DNA from: SHXO01 sp964523885
GTDB lineage: Bacteria > Pseudomonadota > Gammaproteobacteria > Burkholderiales > SHXO01
Reading direction: 5' to 3'
Assembly (NCBI GenBank): GCA_964523885.1
Contig: CAZFYX010000087.1
Span: 171,042-235,041 of the forward strand
DNA: 64,000 nt
Shown here: piece by piece, positions 1 through 7,810 of the stretch
Numbering within the stretch: position 1 is the first letter of the stretch
How the letters are laid out: the number at the start of each line of letters is the position of its first letter
Translations under genes and position numbers: made by a program
Notes under the pieces: model-generated
The model's input: the letters and a program-made list of their open reading frames with translations, nothing else
Told to the model about the DNA's origin: nothing
Databases searched by the model: none

Positions 1-125
1 GCCTCCGCAGCCCTGCGGCTGCGATCCAGCGGCAGCCCGCTCAGCCAGGCCCGCACGACCGCCTCCTCATGGGCGGGCTTGGCGCCCAGGTCGCGCAGGC
101 GCTGGCGAAAGTCCTCGATCCGCAT
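1..125 (-). CDS. N-terminal fragment of a protein running off the left edge (possibly RlmN-like radical SAM rRNA methyltransferase)
   Basis: Only about 41 codons are inside the window. An ATG at 123-125 opens a frame beginning MRIEDFRQRLRDLGAKP that stays open to the edge. The start lies 24 bases beyond the stop of the DUF188 gene on the same strand, so the two are probably co-transcribed. The short basic N-terminus resembles, from memory, a Burkholderiales RlmN/Cfr-type radical SAM rRNA methyltransferase, but no catalytic motif is visible in this fragment. The function is a guess; the frame itself is fairly secure because it is packed behind its neighbour and uses codons like the surrounding genes. 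Confidence 0.4.
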   Translation of the reverse strand, partial: MRIEDFRQRLRDLGAKPAHEEAVVRAWLSGLPLDRSRRAAE

Positions 126-148
126 CAAGATGGCATCCTGATCGCTGC

Positions 149-655
149 TCAACGCGCCGCCCGGCGCGCCGACAGGAAGCGATCGAGCTGGTTGCCGAAC
201 GCCTTGCGGTCGCTGGCGCTGAAGGCGCTGGGACCATCGGTTTCCACGCCGGCCGCGCGCAGGTCGTCCATGAAGTTGCGCATCGTCAGCCGCTCGCGGA
301 TGGTGTCCCGCGTGTACAGCTCGCCGCGGGGATCGATGGCGTGGGCGGCGCGCTCGATCACCGCGGCCGCGAGCGGAATGTCCGCGGTCACCAAGAGGTC
401 GCCCGCCCGCACGCGGCCGACGATCTCCGCATCGGCGACGTCGAAGCCCCGGGCGACCTGCAGGGCCCGGACGTACCGGGACGGCGGCGTTCGCAGCGGC
501 TGGTTCGCCACCAGGGTGACGCATACGCGCTCGCGCTCGGCGGCACGGAACAGGATTTCCTTGACCACGGCCGGGCAGGCATCGGCGTCGACCCAGATCG
601 CCAGTCCGCCTGGCATGGCTTCAGCGGCCGGTTCCCACGCTTGCGATTCACTCAT
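149..655 (-). CDS. DUF188 / YaiI-YqxD family protein
   Basis: This is a small cytoplasmic protein of the YaiI/YqxD (UPF0178) family, a PIN-like nuclease fold of unknown substrate. The family hallmark IWVDADACP is followed by VKEILFRAAER, VANQPLR, ITADIPLAA-type (here VTADIPLAA) and IRERLTMRNFMDDLR, in the same order as Escherichia coli YaiI. The ATG at 655 gives 168 residues; a second ATG at 616 gives 155 residues, closer to the 152 of E. coli, and neither has a clear ribosome binding site. It is divergent from yaeQ, with about 80 bases between the starts. Family assignment is firm; the exact start is not. Confidence 0.88.
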   Translation of the reverse strand: MSESQAWEPAAEAMPGGLAIWVDADACPAVVKEILFRAAERERVCVTLVANQPLRTPPSRYVRALQVARGFDVADAEIVGRVRAGDLLVTADIPLAAAVIERAAHAIDPRGELYTRDTIRERLTMRNFMDDLRAAGVETDGPSAFSASDRKAFGNQLDRFLSARRAAR

Positions 656-734
656 CCGCGCGAGGCTACACGATCCGCGGCGGCGCGTCGCCCGTCCTGC
701 TACAGTGCCGCGCCTTCCACCCCGACTTCCCGGC

Positions 735-1280
735 ATGGCACTCAGGGCAACCATCTTCAAGGCCAGGCTCGGCATCGCCGACATGGACCGCGGCTACTAC
801 GGCGACCATGCCGTGACCATCGCGCGCCACCCCTCCGAGACCGACGAGCGCATGCTGGTGCGGCTGATCGCCTTTGCCCTCAATGCGGACGAGGCGCTCG
901 AGTTCGGCCGGGGCCTGTCCACCGACGACGAGCCCGACCTGTGGCGCAAGGACCTCACCGGCGTCATCCAGCGCTGGATCGATGTCGGGCTGCCCGACGA
1001 GCGGCGTCTGCGCAAGGCCGGCGGCCGGGCCCGGGACGTGTTCCTGTATGCATATGGCGGCCGTGCCGTGGACGTGTGGTGGACCCAGAACGGCCCGGCG
1101 CTCGGCCGGGTACGCAACCTGTCCGTCATCGAGCTGTGCTATCCCTCGAGCAACGCACTGGCCGGCCTCGCGACCCGCACGATGGAACTGCAGTTCACCA
1201 TCCAGGAAGGTCACGCCTGGATCACCGACGGGGTGGATACGGTCGAAGTCGCGCTGGTGCCGCGGCAATCCCCGCGCTGA
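735..1280 (+). CDS. yaeQ: YaeQ family protein
   Basis: The product is 181 residues, the same length as E. coli YaeQ (181), and matches it along its whole length. It begins MALRATIFKA, has TIARHPSETDERM near residue 30, a DDEPDLW segment, VGLPDERR and VWWTQN, and ends with an EVAL strand. YaeQ has a PD-(D/E)XK nuclease-like fold; its cellular role is not established, although it was once linked to RfaH suppression. The next plus-strand gene is 378 bases away behind a riboswitch, so yaeQ probably forms its own transcript. Start chosen at the first ATG, which aligns with the family N-terminus. Confidence 0.93.
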   Translation: MALRATIFKARLGIADMDRGYYGDHAVTIARHPSETDERMLVRLIAFALNADEALEFGRGLSTDDEPDLWRKDLTGVIQRWIDVGLPDERRLRKAGGRARDVFLYAYGGRAVDVWWTQNGPALGRVRNLSVIELCYPSSNALAGLATRTMELQFTIQEGHAWITDGVDTVEVALVPRQSPR

Positions 1281-1494
1281 GGCGCGCGCACCATTCACGG
1301 GCCCGGGATCCGGCGCACGACTCAGGATGGTGCGCCTGCGGGCGCAGGTACCCCGCAACCGGATCCGCCTTTGCGTTGCCCGGCAAGGGGTTAGCCCGAG
1401 CACCCGGCACCGGCGCCCGATGGCACCGCTCTTGCGAAAGCAGGGTGCAGACGGTGAGCGGTTTTGCGTCACGTGCGCACGACCAGCCTGCAGG

Positions 1495-1619
1495 AGCGCT
1501 AGGGTTCCGGCCGTCCGGTTCGTCATCGCGAGCCGGCCGGCGCCTGGTCCGAGAGCACTCCGGTCTCACAGCCCTCAGCGGCGACGAGGCTCCACGGAGG
1601 GATAAAAGCCCGGGAGAGC
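1495..1619 (+). promoter_or_regulatory. Guanidine-I (ykkC subtype 1) riboswitch, unit 1
   Basis: Three conserved blocks of the ykkC aptamer occur in order: GCUAGGGUUCCGG at 1498-1510, CUGGUCCGAGAG at about 1544-1555, and CACGGAGGGAUAAAAGCCC followed by GGGAGAG at 1594-1618. Variable hairpins lie between them. The first gene downstream is an ABC solute-binding protein starting at 1659, and a second copy of the same motif heads the guanidine carboxylase operon at 18.6 kb. Binding of free guanidinium by this class is established; here it should switch on uptake and degradation. The third block has AUAAAAG where copy 2 has ACAAAAG. The ppGpp and PRPP variants of ykkC were considered; gene context argues for guanidine. 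Confidence 0.93.
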
Positions 1620-1658
1620 GAAGCTGCTCTCCGTGCCTATTGACTCCCGGAGAAACGC
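1610..1658 (+). promoter_or_regulatory. Expression platform of riboswitch 1 (Shine-Dalgarno sequestration)
   Basis: CCGGGAG at 1610-1616, part of the conserved 3' side of the aptamer, is perfectly complementary to CTCCCGG at 1644-1650, which runs into the likely ribosome binding site GGAG at 1649-1652, seven bases before the ATG at 1659. A competing hairpin pairs GGAGAG at 1613-1618 with CTCTCC at 1627-1632. The two pairings exclude each other, and no U-tract follows, which points to translational rather than terminator control. The pairing is seen; the switching is inferred. Confidence 0.55.
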
Positions 1659-2663
1659 ATGCTCACTCGCACCGTCCGTTCCCTGCGCACCCTGCTCGCC
1701 GCCCTCGCGGTGACGGGCGTTGCCAGCCTCGCATCCGCAGCCCACGCCGCCGAGACCATCAAGATCGGTACGGTGGTGTGGATCGGCTACGGCCCCTACT
1801 ACGTCGCCGAAGCGCTCGACCTCTACAAGAAGTCCGGCGTCAAGTTCGAGCTGCAGGTCTTCACCGACCCGGCGCTCATCCCGCCCGCGATCGAGAGCGG
1901 CGCGGTGGCCGGCGGCATGCTCACCTACGACCAGGTCATCGGCGTGGTCGCCAAGGGCAGCACGCAGCGCGTGGTGGCCCCGATCGATTACTCCAACGGC
2001 GGCGATGCGATCGTCGCGACCAAGGACATCACCAAGGTCTCGCAGTTCAAGGGCAAGAAGGTCGGCTTCAACCCGCTGTCGCCGTCCGACTTCCTGCTCT
2101 CCTACGCGCTGCAGGTGAACAAGCTCGGCGAGAAGGACGTGCAGTCGGTCAACATGACGCCCGAGGCCGTGCCCGCGGCGCTCGCCTCCGGCGGCATCAA
2201 CATCGGCGTGACCTACGAGCCGAGCGTCTCGCAGATCCTCGCGATGGAGGGCGGGAAGAAGTTCCACGTCGTCTACTCGTCCAAGGACGCACCCGGCCTG
2301 ATCACCGACGTGCTGGTGTTCAAGCAGGAGTACATCAAGGCCAACCCCAAGATCGTGCAGGCGCTGATCCAGGGCTACATCGACGGCCTGGAGTACATGA
2401 AGAAGAACCCCGAGGACGCCTACAAGCACATCGGCAAGTTCCTCGGCGTGAGCCCGGCCGAGGTGAAGGAACAGCTGACGGGCGTGTACAACATGCCCGG
2501 CAACGAGCTGGGCAAGGTGTTCGTGAAGAGCAAGGAGACCACCTCGCTGTTCGGCAGCGGCGCCGTGATCGCTCCGATCCTGAAGGCCAAGGGCCAGATC
2601 ACCAGCATCCCGAAGACCGAGGACACCTTCGACGACAGCATCGTCAAGGCGATGAAGAAGTAG
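1659..2663 (+). CDS. ABC transporter periplasmic substrate-binding protein (SsuA/TauA/NrtA type), guanidine-riboswitch controlled
   Basis: A 334-residue secreted protein. Residues 1-30 are a Sec signal peptide ending SAAHA. The mature part starts ETIKIGTVVWIGYGPYY, the usual opening of nitrate/taurine/sulfonate-type binding proteins, and carries the downstream IGVTYEPSVSQI and LITDVLVF segments of that fold. It follows a guanidine-I riboswitch directly and has a GGAG site. No permease or ATPase lies in this transcription unit. The only matching pair is at 16749-18427, behind the second guanidine-I riboswitch, so the protein probably delivers guanidine or a substituted guanidine to that pair. 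Family is certain; ligand is inferred from the riboswitches. Confidence 0.92.
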   Translation: MLTRTVRSLRTLLAALAVTGVASLASAAHAAETIKIGTVVWIGYGPYYVAEALDLYKKSGVKFELQVFTDPALIPPAIESGAVAGGMLTYDQVIGVVAKGSTQRVVAPIDYSNGGDAIVATKDITKVSQFKGKKVGFNPLSPSDFLLSYALQVNKLGEKDVQSVNMTPEAVPAALASGGINIGVTYEPSVSQILAMEGGKKFHVVYSSKDAPGLITDVLVFKQEYIKANPKIVQALIQGYIDGLEYMKKNPEDAYKHIGKFLGVSPAEVKEQLTGVYNMPGNELGKVFVKSKETTSLFGSGAVIAPILKAKGQITSIPKTEDTFDDSIVKAMKK

Positions 2664-2703
2664 CCTTCCTGCAGCAACGCGCCACGCAATCGGGGATCGA
2701 CCC

Positions 2704-3714
2704 ATGATCTCGCAATACTTCCGCTATCCGGCCGGCGTCGTCCCCAACACCGCGGCGCTCGCCTACACCCTCGGCGGCTACGCCGGGGGTGTGGCGCTGC
2801 TCACGGCAGAGCACTGGCTGCCCAACCTGCTAGGCGTGCTGCTCACCGCGCACACCCTCATCTACGCCGCCTACTTCATCCATGAGTTCGCCCACCAGAG
2901 CATCTTCAAGAGCGCGGAGGCGAACAGCCGCTGGGGCGTGCTGATGAGCTGGATCGCGGGGAGCTGCTACGCCCCGTTCGCGGCCCTGCGCCGCAAGCAC
3001 ATGCGCCATCACCTCGACCGCGCGGATGTGCTCACCTTCGATTACAAGGCGTTCCTCAAGCGCTCGCCCGGCTGGGTCCGCGGGCTGGTGGTGGCCATGG
3101 AGTGGGCCTACGTGCCGGCGGTCGAGTTCATCATGCACGGCTATGTGGTGCTGCTGCCCTTCCTCAAGCCCGAGCGGCGCAGCGAGCGCGGCCGCGTGCT
3201 GGGCGTGCTGGCGGTACGCATCGCGCTGTTCGGCCTGCTGGCGTGGATCGCGGTGAAGGCCGTGCTGCTGTACCTGGTCGCCTACATGATCATGCTGCAC
3301 GTGCTGCGCTTCACCGATGCGTACCAGCACACCTACGATGCCTTCGCCGTGCTGGAAAGCGGCGACGTCCCCGACGACAAGGTCCGCGACCGCGAGTACG
3401 AGCAGAAGAACACCTACTCCAACGTGGTGTCGGTGGCACATCCCTGGCTCAACCTGCTGCTGCTCAACTTCAGCTACCACAACGCCCACCACGAGCGCCC
3501 GATCGAGCCGTGGTACCGGCTGCCGAAGCTGCACGCGCAGCTGTTCCCCGGCGAATACGTGCAGGTGCTGCCCATGGCCACGCTGCTGAGGGGCTATCTC
3601 CGGGACCGGGTGGCACGGGTCGTGTCGGACGACTACGGCAGCGTCGGCGAGGGCCGCAACAAGGCGGACACGTTCCTCGGCGCGGCCGGTGTGTCCTTCC
3701 TGACCGCCGTATAG
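2704..3714 (+). CDS. Fatty-acid-desaturase superfamily membrane diiron oxygenase, copy 1
   Basis: A 336-residue integral membrane protein with the three histidine boxes of the desaturase/hydroxylase superfamily: H60-x3-H64 in IHEFAHQ, H99-x2-H102-H103 in HMRHH, and H259-x2-H262-H263 in HNAHH. These bind a diiron centre that activates O2 to hydroxylate or desaturate a substrate. Hydrophobic spans lie around residues 20-60 and 150-195. The gene starts 40 bases after the binding-protein gene and 12 bases before a paralogue at 3727. Placement in a guanidine-responsive unit suggests a small nitrogenous substrate rather than a membrane lipid, perhaps an N-alkyl group. That substrate is inference. 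Confidence 0.88.
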   Translation: MISQYFRYPAGVVPNTAALAYTLGGYAGGVALLTAEHWLPNLLGVLLTAHTLIYAAYFIHEFAHQSIFKSAEANSRWGVLMSWIAGSCYAPFAALRRKHMRHHLDRADVLTFDYKAFLKRSPGWVRGLVVAMEWAYVPAVEFIMHGYVVLLPFLKPERRSERGRVLGVLAVRIALFGLLAWIAVKAVLLYLVAYMIMLHVLRFTDAYQHTYDAFAVLESGDVPDDKVRDREYEQKNTYSNVVSVAHPWLNLLLLNFSYHNAHHERPIEPWYRLPKLHAQLFPGEYVQVLPMATLLRGYLRDRVARVVSDDYGSVGEGRNKADTFLGAAGVSFLTAV

Positions 3715-3726
3715 GCACTGCCCCGC

Positions 3727-4758
3727 ATGAGCTCGAGCGCAAGCGAAGTGCTCCCGCGCGGCCTCTGGCGCGAAGCGGCGGGCGCAATCCCCAACAGCCT
3801 GGCGCTGGGCTACGCCGTGGCCGGCTACGTCGCGGGCTTCTTCCTGATGGCGTCAGGCTCGGCCCTGCTCAACGTGGCCGGCGTGCTGCTCACCGCCCAC
3901 GCGATGGTGATCGCCGCCTACCTGATCCACGAGGCCGCGCACTACACCCTCTTCGCGCGCCCGGCCCACAACCTGCTGGCCGGCGAGCTGATGAACTTCA
4001 TCGCCGGCAGCGCATACGTGTCGTTCGAGCGCATCCGCCACCTCCACCTGCGCCACCACCGCGACCGCGCGGACGTCACCTGCTTCGACTACAAGGCGTT
4101 CCTGAAGCGCCGCCCGCGGCTCACGAGGCTCGCCTACGCGCTGGAGTGGGCGCACGTCCCGGCCATCGAGATCATCATGCACCTGCAGGTGATCGTGCGG
4201 CCCTTCGTGGAGCCGGGGCAGCGCAAACACCGCAGGCGCGTCGCGACGGTGCTGTCGATCCGCGTCGCCCTGCTCGCCGCGATCGCCCTGATCTCGCCCC
4301 AGGCCGTCCTGCTCTACTTCGTGGCCTACGGACTGCTGCTTGCCACCCTGAACTTCTTCGATGCGTTCCACCACACCTTCGACCAGTACTTCGTCGATGC
4401 CGACACGCCGGTGCCGATGAACGGCCGTGACCGTGCCTTCGAGCAGGCCAACACCTATTCCAACGTGCTCTCCGGCCGCTGGCCGGTGCTCAACCTGCTG
4501 ACGCTGAACTTCGGTTATCACAACGCGCATCACGAACGGGCCGCGGTGCCCTGGTACCGCCTGCCCGCGCTGCACCGCGAGCTGTTCGCCGACAGCCCGC
4601 GCGAGCTGATGGCGCTGCCCGAGCTGCTCCGGACCTTCCACCGCAACCGGCTGCGCCGGGTGCTGGACGATGACTACGGCTACGTCGGTGCGCCGGGCGC
4701 TGGTCGCGCGGACACGTTCATCGGCGCACACGGCGTATCCTTCCTGACCGTCGTCTGA
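3727..4758 (+). CDS. Fatty-acid-desaturase superfamily membrane diiron oxygenase, copy 2
   Basis: A 343-residue paralogue of the preceding protein, colinear along its whole length: the same IPNS/VPNT opening, the same FDYKAFLKR segment, NTYSNV before box III, and an almost identical GVSFLT ending. Histidine boxes are H68-x3-H72 in IHEAAH, H107-x2-H110-H111 in HLRHH, and H265-x2-H268-H269 in HNAHH, so all ligands are present and both copies look active. Tandem paralogues of this kind could be two subunits of one enzyme or two successive oxygenases. It sits 12 bases after copy 1 and 15 bases before the SDR gene, in one transcript. Confidence 0.88.
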   Translation: MSSSASEVLPRGLWREAAGAIPNSLALGYAVAGYVAGFFLMASGSALLNVAGVLLTAHAMVIAAYLIHEAAHYTLFARPAHNLLAGELMNFIAGSAYVSFERIRHLHLRHHRDRADVTCFDYKAFLKRRPRLTRLAYALEWAHVPAIEIIMHLQVIVRPFVEPGQRKHRRRVATVLSIRVALLAAIALISPQAVLLYFVAYGLLLATLNFFDAFHHTFDQYFVDADTPVPMNGRDRAFEQANTYSNVLSGRWPVLNLLTLNFGYHNAHHERAAVPWYRLPALHRELFADSPRELMALPELLRTFHRNRLRRVLDDDYGYVGAPGAGRADTFIGAHGVSFLTVV

Positions 4759-4773
4759 CAGTCAGCCCCCGCC

Positions 4774-5523
4774 ATGCCCCTGAATCCGACGCCGCTCGCC
4801 GGACGCGTGGCCCTCGTGACCGGCGCTGCGACCGGCATCGGCCGGGCCATCGCCCTGCGCCTCGCGGACGCAGGCGCACGGGTCGCGCTGAATCACCTCG
4901 GCCAGCAGCCGGCCGCTGAGGAGACCGCGGCCCGCGCCCCCTCGATGCTCCCCGTCGAGGCGGACGTGCGCAGCAGCGAACAGGTCGCCGCGATGGCGCG
5001 GAAGGTGGAGCAGTCCCTCGGCCCCATCGACATCCTGGTCAACAACGCCGGCGTCATCCTGGAAAAGCCATTCCTGGATCTGACCGAGGCGGACTGGGAC
5101 TTCGTCGTCGACACCGACCTCAAGGCGCACTTCATCACCTGCCGCGCGGTGCTGCCCGGCATGGTCGGGCGCGGGCGGGGCACCATCATCAACGTCGCCT
5201 CCGAACTGGGCTATCTCGGGCGCGAGCTGTACGTGCCCTACTGCGCGGCGAAGGCGGGCGTGATCGGGCTGACGCGCTCGCTCGCACGCGAGTTCGCGCC
5301 TGCGATCCGGGTGAACGCCATCGCCCCCGGCCCCGTGGATACCCCCATGCTTTCGCTGGAGAACATGAGCCCCCTGGTGCTCGAGCGCGAGCGGGCGATC
5401 CCCGCGCAGCGCGTCGGACGCCCCGAGGAGATCGCCGCGACCGCCCTGTTCCTCGCCTCCGACGAGGCCAGCTTCTTCTATGGCCAGGTGCTGGGGGCCA
5501 ACGGCGGCGCGTTCATGGCATGA
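4774..5523 (+). CDS. SDR family oxidoreductase
   Basis: A 249-residue classical short-chain dehydrogenase/reductase. Cofactor motif TGAATGIG is at residues 16-23, NNAG at 90-93, catalytic Ser143, and YxxxK at Tyr156-Lys160. A PGPVDTPM segment follows the active site. These enzymes use NAD(P)H to interconvert alcohols and carbonyls. The gene follows two diiron oxygenases by 15 bases and overlaps the transporter gene by four (ATGA). The natural reading is oxidation of the hydroxylated product made by the oxygenases, but the substrate cannot be read from the sequence. The start ATG is the first in frame and gives a normal family length. Confidence 0.92.
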   Translation: MPLNPTPLAGRVALVTGAATGIGRAIALRLADAGARVALNHLGQQPAAEETAARAPSMLPVEADVRSSEQVAAMARKVEQSLGPIDILVNNAGVILEKPFLDLTEADWDFVVDTDLKAHFITCRAVLPGMVGRGRGTIINVASELGYLGRELYVPYCAAKAGVIGLTRSLAREFAPAIRVNAIAPGPVDTPMLSLENMSPLVLERERAIPAQRVGRPEEIAATALFLASDEASFFYGQVLGANGGAFMA

Positions 5524-6410
5524 GCGACATTCGCACCGAGCGTCTCGCTGTCCTGTCGCTGCTGGTGAGCGGCCTGATCTGGGGACTGGCGTGGATCCCG
5601 CTCAAGTACTTCGGCGCCCAGGGCATCGGCGGGGTGGCCCTGACCCTGTCCACCTACGGCGTGGTGGGCTTGTTCGCGCTGCCCTTCATCCTGATGCAGC
5701 GGGCCGCGTGGCGCCCGCAGGCGCGCGTGCTGCTGCTCGCCGGCCTGCTCGGCGGCATCGCCAACAACTGCTTCATCACCGGCCTGATGTACGGCGAGGT
5801 GGTGCGGGTGATGCTGCTCTTCTACCTCGCGCCGGTATGGGGCGTGCTCGGCGGCAGCCTGTTCCTGGGCGAGCGCATCACGCCGGCCCGGGGCGGCGCC
5901 ATGCTCCTGGCCGTTGCGGGCGCGTTCCTGGTGGTGGGCGGTCCGCGCGCGCTGCAACAGCCGCCCAACGTTGCGGACCTGCTGGGGCTGGGCGCGGGCA
6001 TGTTCTACGCGCTCACCAACGTCGCGATGCGCGCCGGCGCGCGCATCCCGCTCGCTTCCAAGTCACTCGCCGTGTTCACCGGCAGCGGCCTGGTGTCGCT
6101 GCTGTTGTTCCCGTTCGTCGGCCATTCGTTCCCGCACTCCATCGATCTGCTGCTCGTGGTGCTGCTGCTCGCCTTCGGCGGCCTCTGGCTCACCAGTGCG
6201 ATGTGGACCACGATGTACGGCGTCACCCATCTCGAGGCCGGCCGCTCCTCGGTCCTGCTCGTGTTCGAGCTCGTCGCCGCGGTGGTGTCGGCCATGGTCA
6301 TCGGCGGCGAGCGGCTCGACGGCGTCGAGTGGCTCGGCGCCGCCTGCATCACCGGCGCGGCGCTGATCGAAGCGCGCGCCGGTGCAACCCCACAGGAGAA
6401 CCCCGCATGA
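5520..6410 (+). CDS. DMT superfamily (EamA) transporter
   Basis: A 296-residue inner-membrane protein with about ten hydrophobic helices in two repeated EamA halves. The first half includes LIWGLAWIPLKYFG and ends near YLAPVWGVLGG with FLGERI; the second repeats the pattern with LVFELVAAVVSAMVIGGERL. It is translationally coupled to both neighbours by ATGA overlaps at 5520 and 6407. Known guanidine exporters under ykkC control are small SMR-type proteins of the wider DMT superfamily; this is the larger, fused ten-helix type. It may export or import an intermediate of the pathway encoded here. Direction and substrate are unknown. Confidence 0.9.
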   Translation: MSDIRTERLAVLSLLVSGLIWGLAWIPLKYFGAQGIGGVALTLSTYGVVGLFALPFILMQRAAWRPQARVLLLAGLLGGIANNCFITGLMYGEVVRVMLLFYLAPVWGVLGGSLFLGERITPARGGAMLLAVAGAFLVVGGPRALQQPPNVADLLGLGAGMFYALTNVAMRAGARIPLASKSLAVFTGSGLVSLLLFPFVGHSFPHSIDLLLVVLLLAFGGLWLTSAMWTTMYGVTHLEAGRSSVLLVFELVAAVVSAMVIGGERLDGVEWLGAACITGAALIEARAGATPQENPA

Positions 6411-7168
6411 GGGAAGTCGCGATGGACCGTCTGAGCTGGGTGGAGTACCAGGCTCGCGTGCGCGAGGAGCATGCGCCGGTATTCCTGCCGGTCGGCGCAA
6501 CCGAGCAGCACGGGCCGCACCTGCCGTTGGGAACCGACGCCATGCTCGCCGGTGCGGTGTCGCGCGACGTCGCCGACGCCGTGAACGGACTGGTCGCCCC
6601 CACGCTGTGCTACGGCTACAAGTCGCAGCCCAAGTGCGGCGGCGGCCAGCACTTCGGCGGCACCACCAGCCTGGACGCGTCCACGCTGATCGGCCACGTG
6701 CGCGACACCGTGCGCGAGTTCGTGCGCCACGGGGCGAGGAAGCTGGTGGTCGTGAACGGCCACTACGAGAACCAGTGGTTCCTGATCGAGGGCATCGACC
6801 TCGCCATGCGCGAGGTGCGTGGCTCGGGCGTCGAGATCATGCGGCTGGAGTACTGGGACTTCTTCACCGCGCCGACGCTGGCGAGGATCTTCCCCGAAGG
6901 CTTCCCCGGCTATGCGCTCGAGCATGCGGCGGTGCTGGAGACGTCGATGATGCTGCACTACCACCCGGGTCTCGTGCGCCTCGATCTCATTCCGACCGAC
7001 GGACCGGCGGACTTCCCGCCGTACGACGTGTATCCGACCCGCACGCAGTGGGTGCCGCCCTCCGGCGTGCTGTCCTCGGCGAAGACCGCTGACCGGGCCA
7101 AGGGCGAGCTGATGGCGGTCGAGCTCACGCGCGAGATCTCCGCTGCCGTGCGCAAGGAGCTCGGATGA
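6407..7168 (+). CDS. Creatininase family amidohydrolase, close to Pseudomonas creatinine amidohydrolase
   Basis: A 253-residue binuclear metal hydrolase. Metal ligands of the family are all present: Glu33, His35 and Asp44 in ATEQHGPHLPLGTD, and His119 and Glu121 in VVNGHYEN. The second half (IEGIDLAMRE, YWDFF, PEGF, EH at 172-173, FPPYDV, LSSAKTA) follows P. putida creatininase closely, so it belongs to the true creatininase branch. By my alignment the P. putida flap Trp174 is Tyr169 here, while Trp154 is kept (Trp150). Creatininase opens the lactam of creatinine, a cyclic guanidine. The start at 6407 overlaps the transporter stop; a second ATG lies at 6422. No creatinase is seen nearby. Confidence 0.88.
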   Translation: MREVAMDRLSWVEYQARVREEHAPVFLPVGATEQHGPHLPLGTDAMLAGAVSRDVADAVNGLVAPTLCYGYKSQPKCGGGQHFGGTTSLDASTLIGHVRDTVREFVRHGARKLVVVNGHYENQWFLIEGIDLAMREVRGSGVEIMRLEYWDFFTAPTLARIFPEGFPGYALEHAAVLETSMMLHYHPGLVRLDLIPTDGPADFPPYDVYPTRTQWVPPSGVLSSAKTADRAKGELMAVELTREISAAVRKELG

Positions 7169-7806
7169 CGGCGCTCGATCCGCGCCGGACCGCACTGCTG
7201 GTGATCGACATGCAGCGCGACTTCCTGCATCCGGACGGCTACGCCGCGCGCACGGGCATGGACATCGAGCCGCTGCGCGCCGCGATCGAGCCGGTCCGCG
7301 TGGTGCTAGAGGCCGCGCGCCGCGCCGGCCTGACCGTCGTCCACACGCGGGAGGGTCACCTCCCCGACCTGTCGGACTGCCCGCCGTACAAGCTCGAGCG
7401 CAGCCGCCGCGCAGGCGCCGAGATCGGGTCGGCCGGCCCGATGGGGCGCCTGCTGGTGCGCGGCGAGCGTGGCCACGATTTCATCGATGCGCTGCAGCCG
7501 CGCGCAGGCGAAATCGTGATCGACAAGCCCGGCTACAGCGCTTTCGAGGCGACGTCGCTCGCGCCGGCCCTCACCACGCGCGGCATCGATGCCCTGCTCA
7601 TCACCGGGATCACCACCGAGGTATGCGTGAGCTCCACCCTGCGCGCGGCGGTGGACCGCGGTTACCGCTGCTTCACGGTGTCCGACGCATGCGCGTCGGC
7701 CGACCGCGCGCTGCACGAGGCCGCGCTGCGCATGATCGGCGTCGAGGGCGGAATCTTCGGAGAGGTCTGCACCGCGGGCGAGATCGCCCGGGTGCTGGCA
7801 ACATGA
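7165..7806 (+). CDS. Isochorismatase-fold cysteine hydrolase, biuret/triuret amidohydrolase type
   Basis: A 213-residue cysteine hydrolase with catalytic triad Asp15 (VIDMQRDF), Lys121 (IDKPG) and Cys154 (TTEVCV). Segments HTREGHLPDLSDCPP, GPMGRLLVRGE and the IEPVRVVL helix match the biuret/triuret hydrolase branch (BiuH of Rhizobium) much better than entB-type isochorismatases. Biuret hydrolases release allophanate and ammonia; N-carbamoylsarcosine amidase of creatinine breakdown has the same fold. The gene overlaps the creatininase by four bases and lies four bases before the next gene. Its place in a guanidine-riboswitch unit supports amide nitrogen release from a urea- or guanidine-like compound. 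Confidence 0.87.
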   Translation: MTALDPRRTALLVIDMQRDFLHPDGYAARTGMDIEPLRAAIEPVRVVLEAARRAGLTVVHTREGHLPDLSDCPPYKLERSRRAGAEIGSAGPMGRLLVRGERGHDFIDALQPRAGEIVIDKPGYSAFEATSLAPALTTRGIDALLITGITTEVCVSSTLRAAVDRGYRCFTVSDACASADRALHEAALRMIGVEGGIFGEVCTAGEIARVLAT

Positions 7807-7810
7807 CGGG

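Noticed and set aside
1495..1619. ppGpp or PRPP variant of the ykkC riboswitch
   Set aside because: Those subtypes regulate amino acid or purine genes; both copies here head guanidine-type transport and breakdown genes. A ligand test would be decisive.
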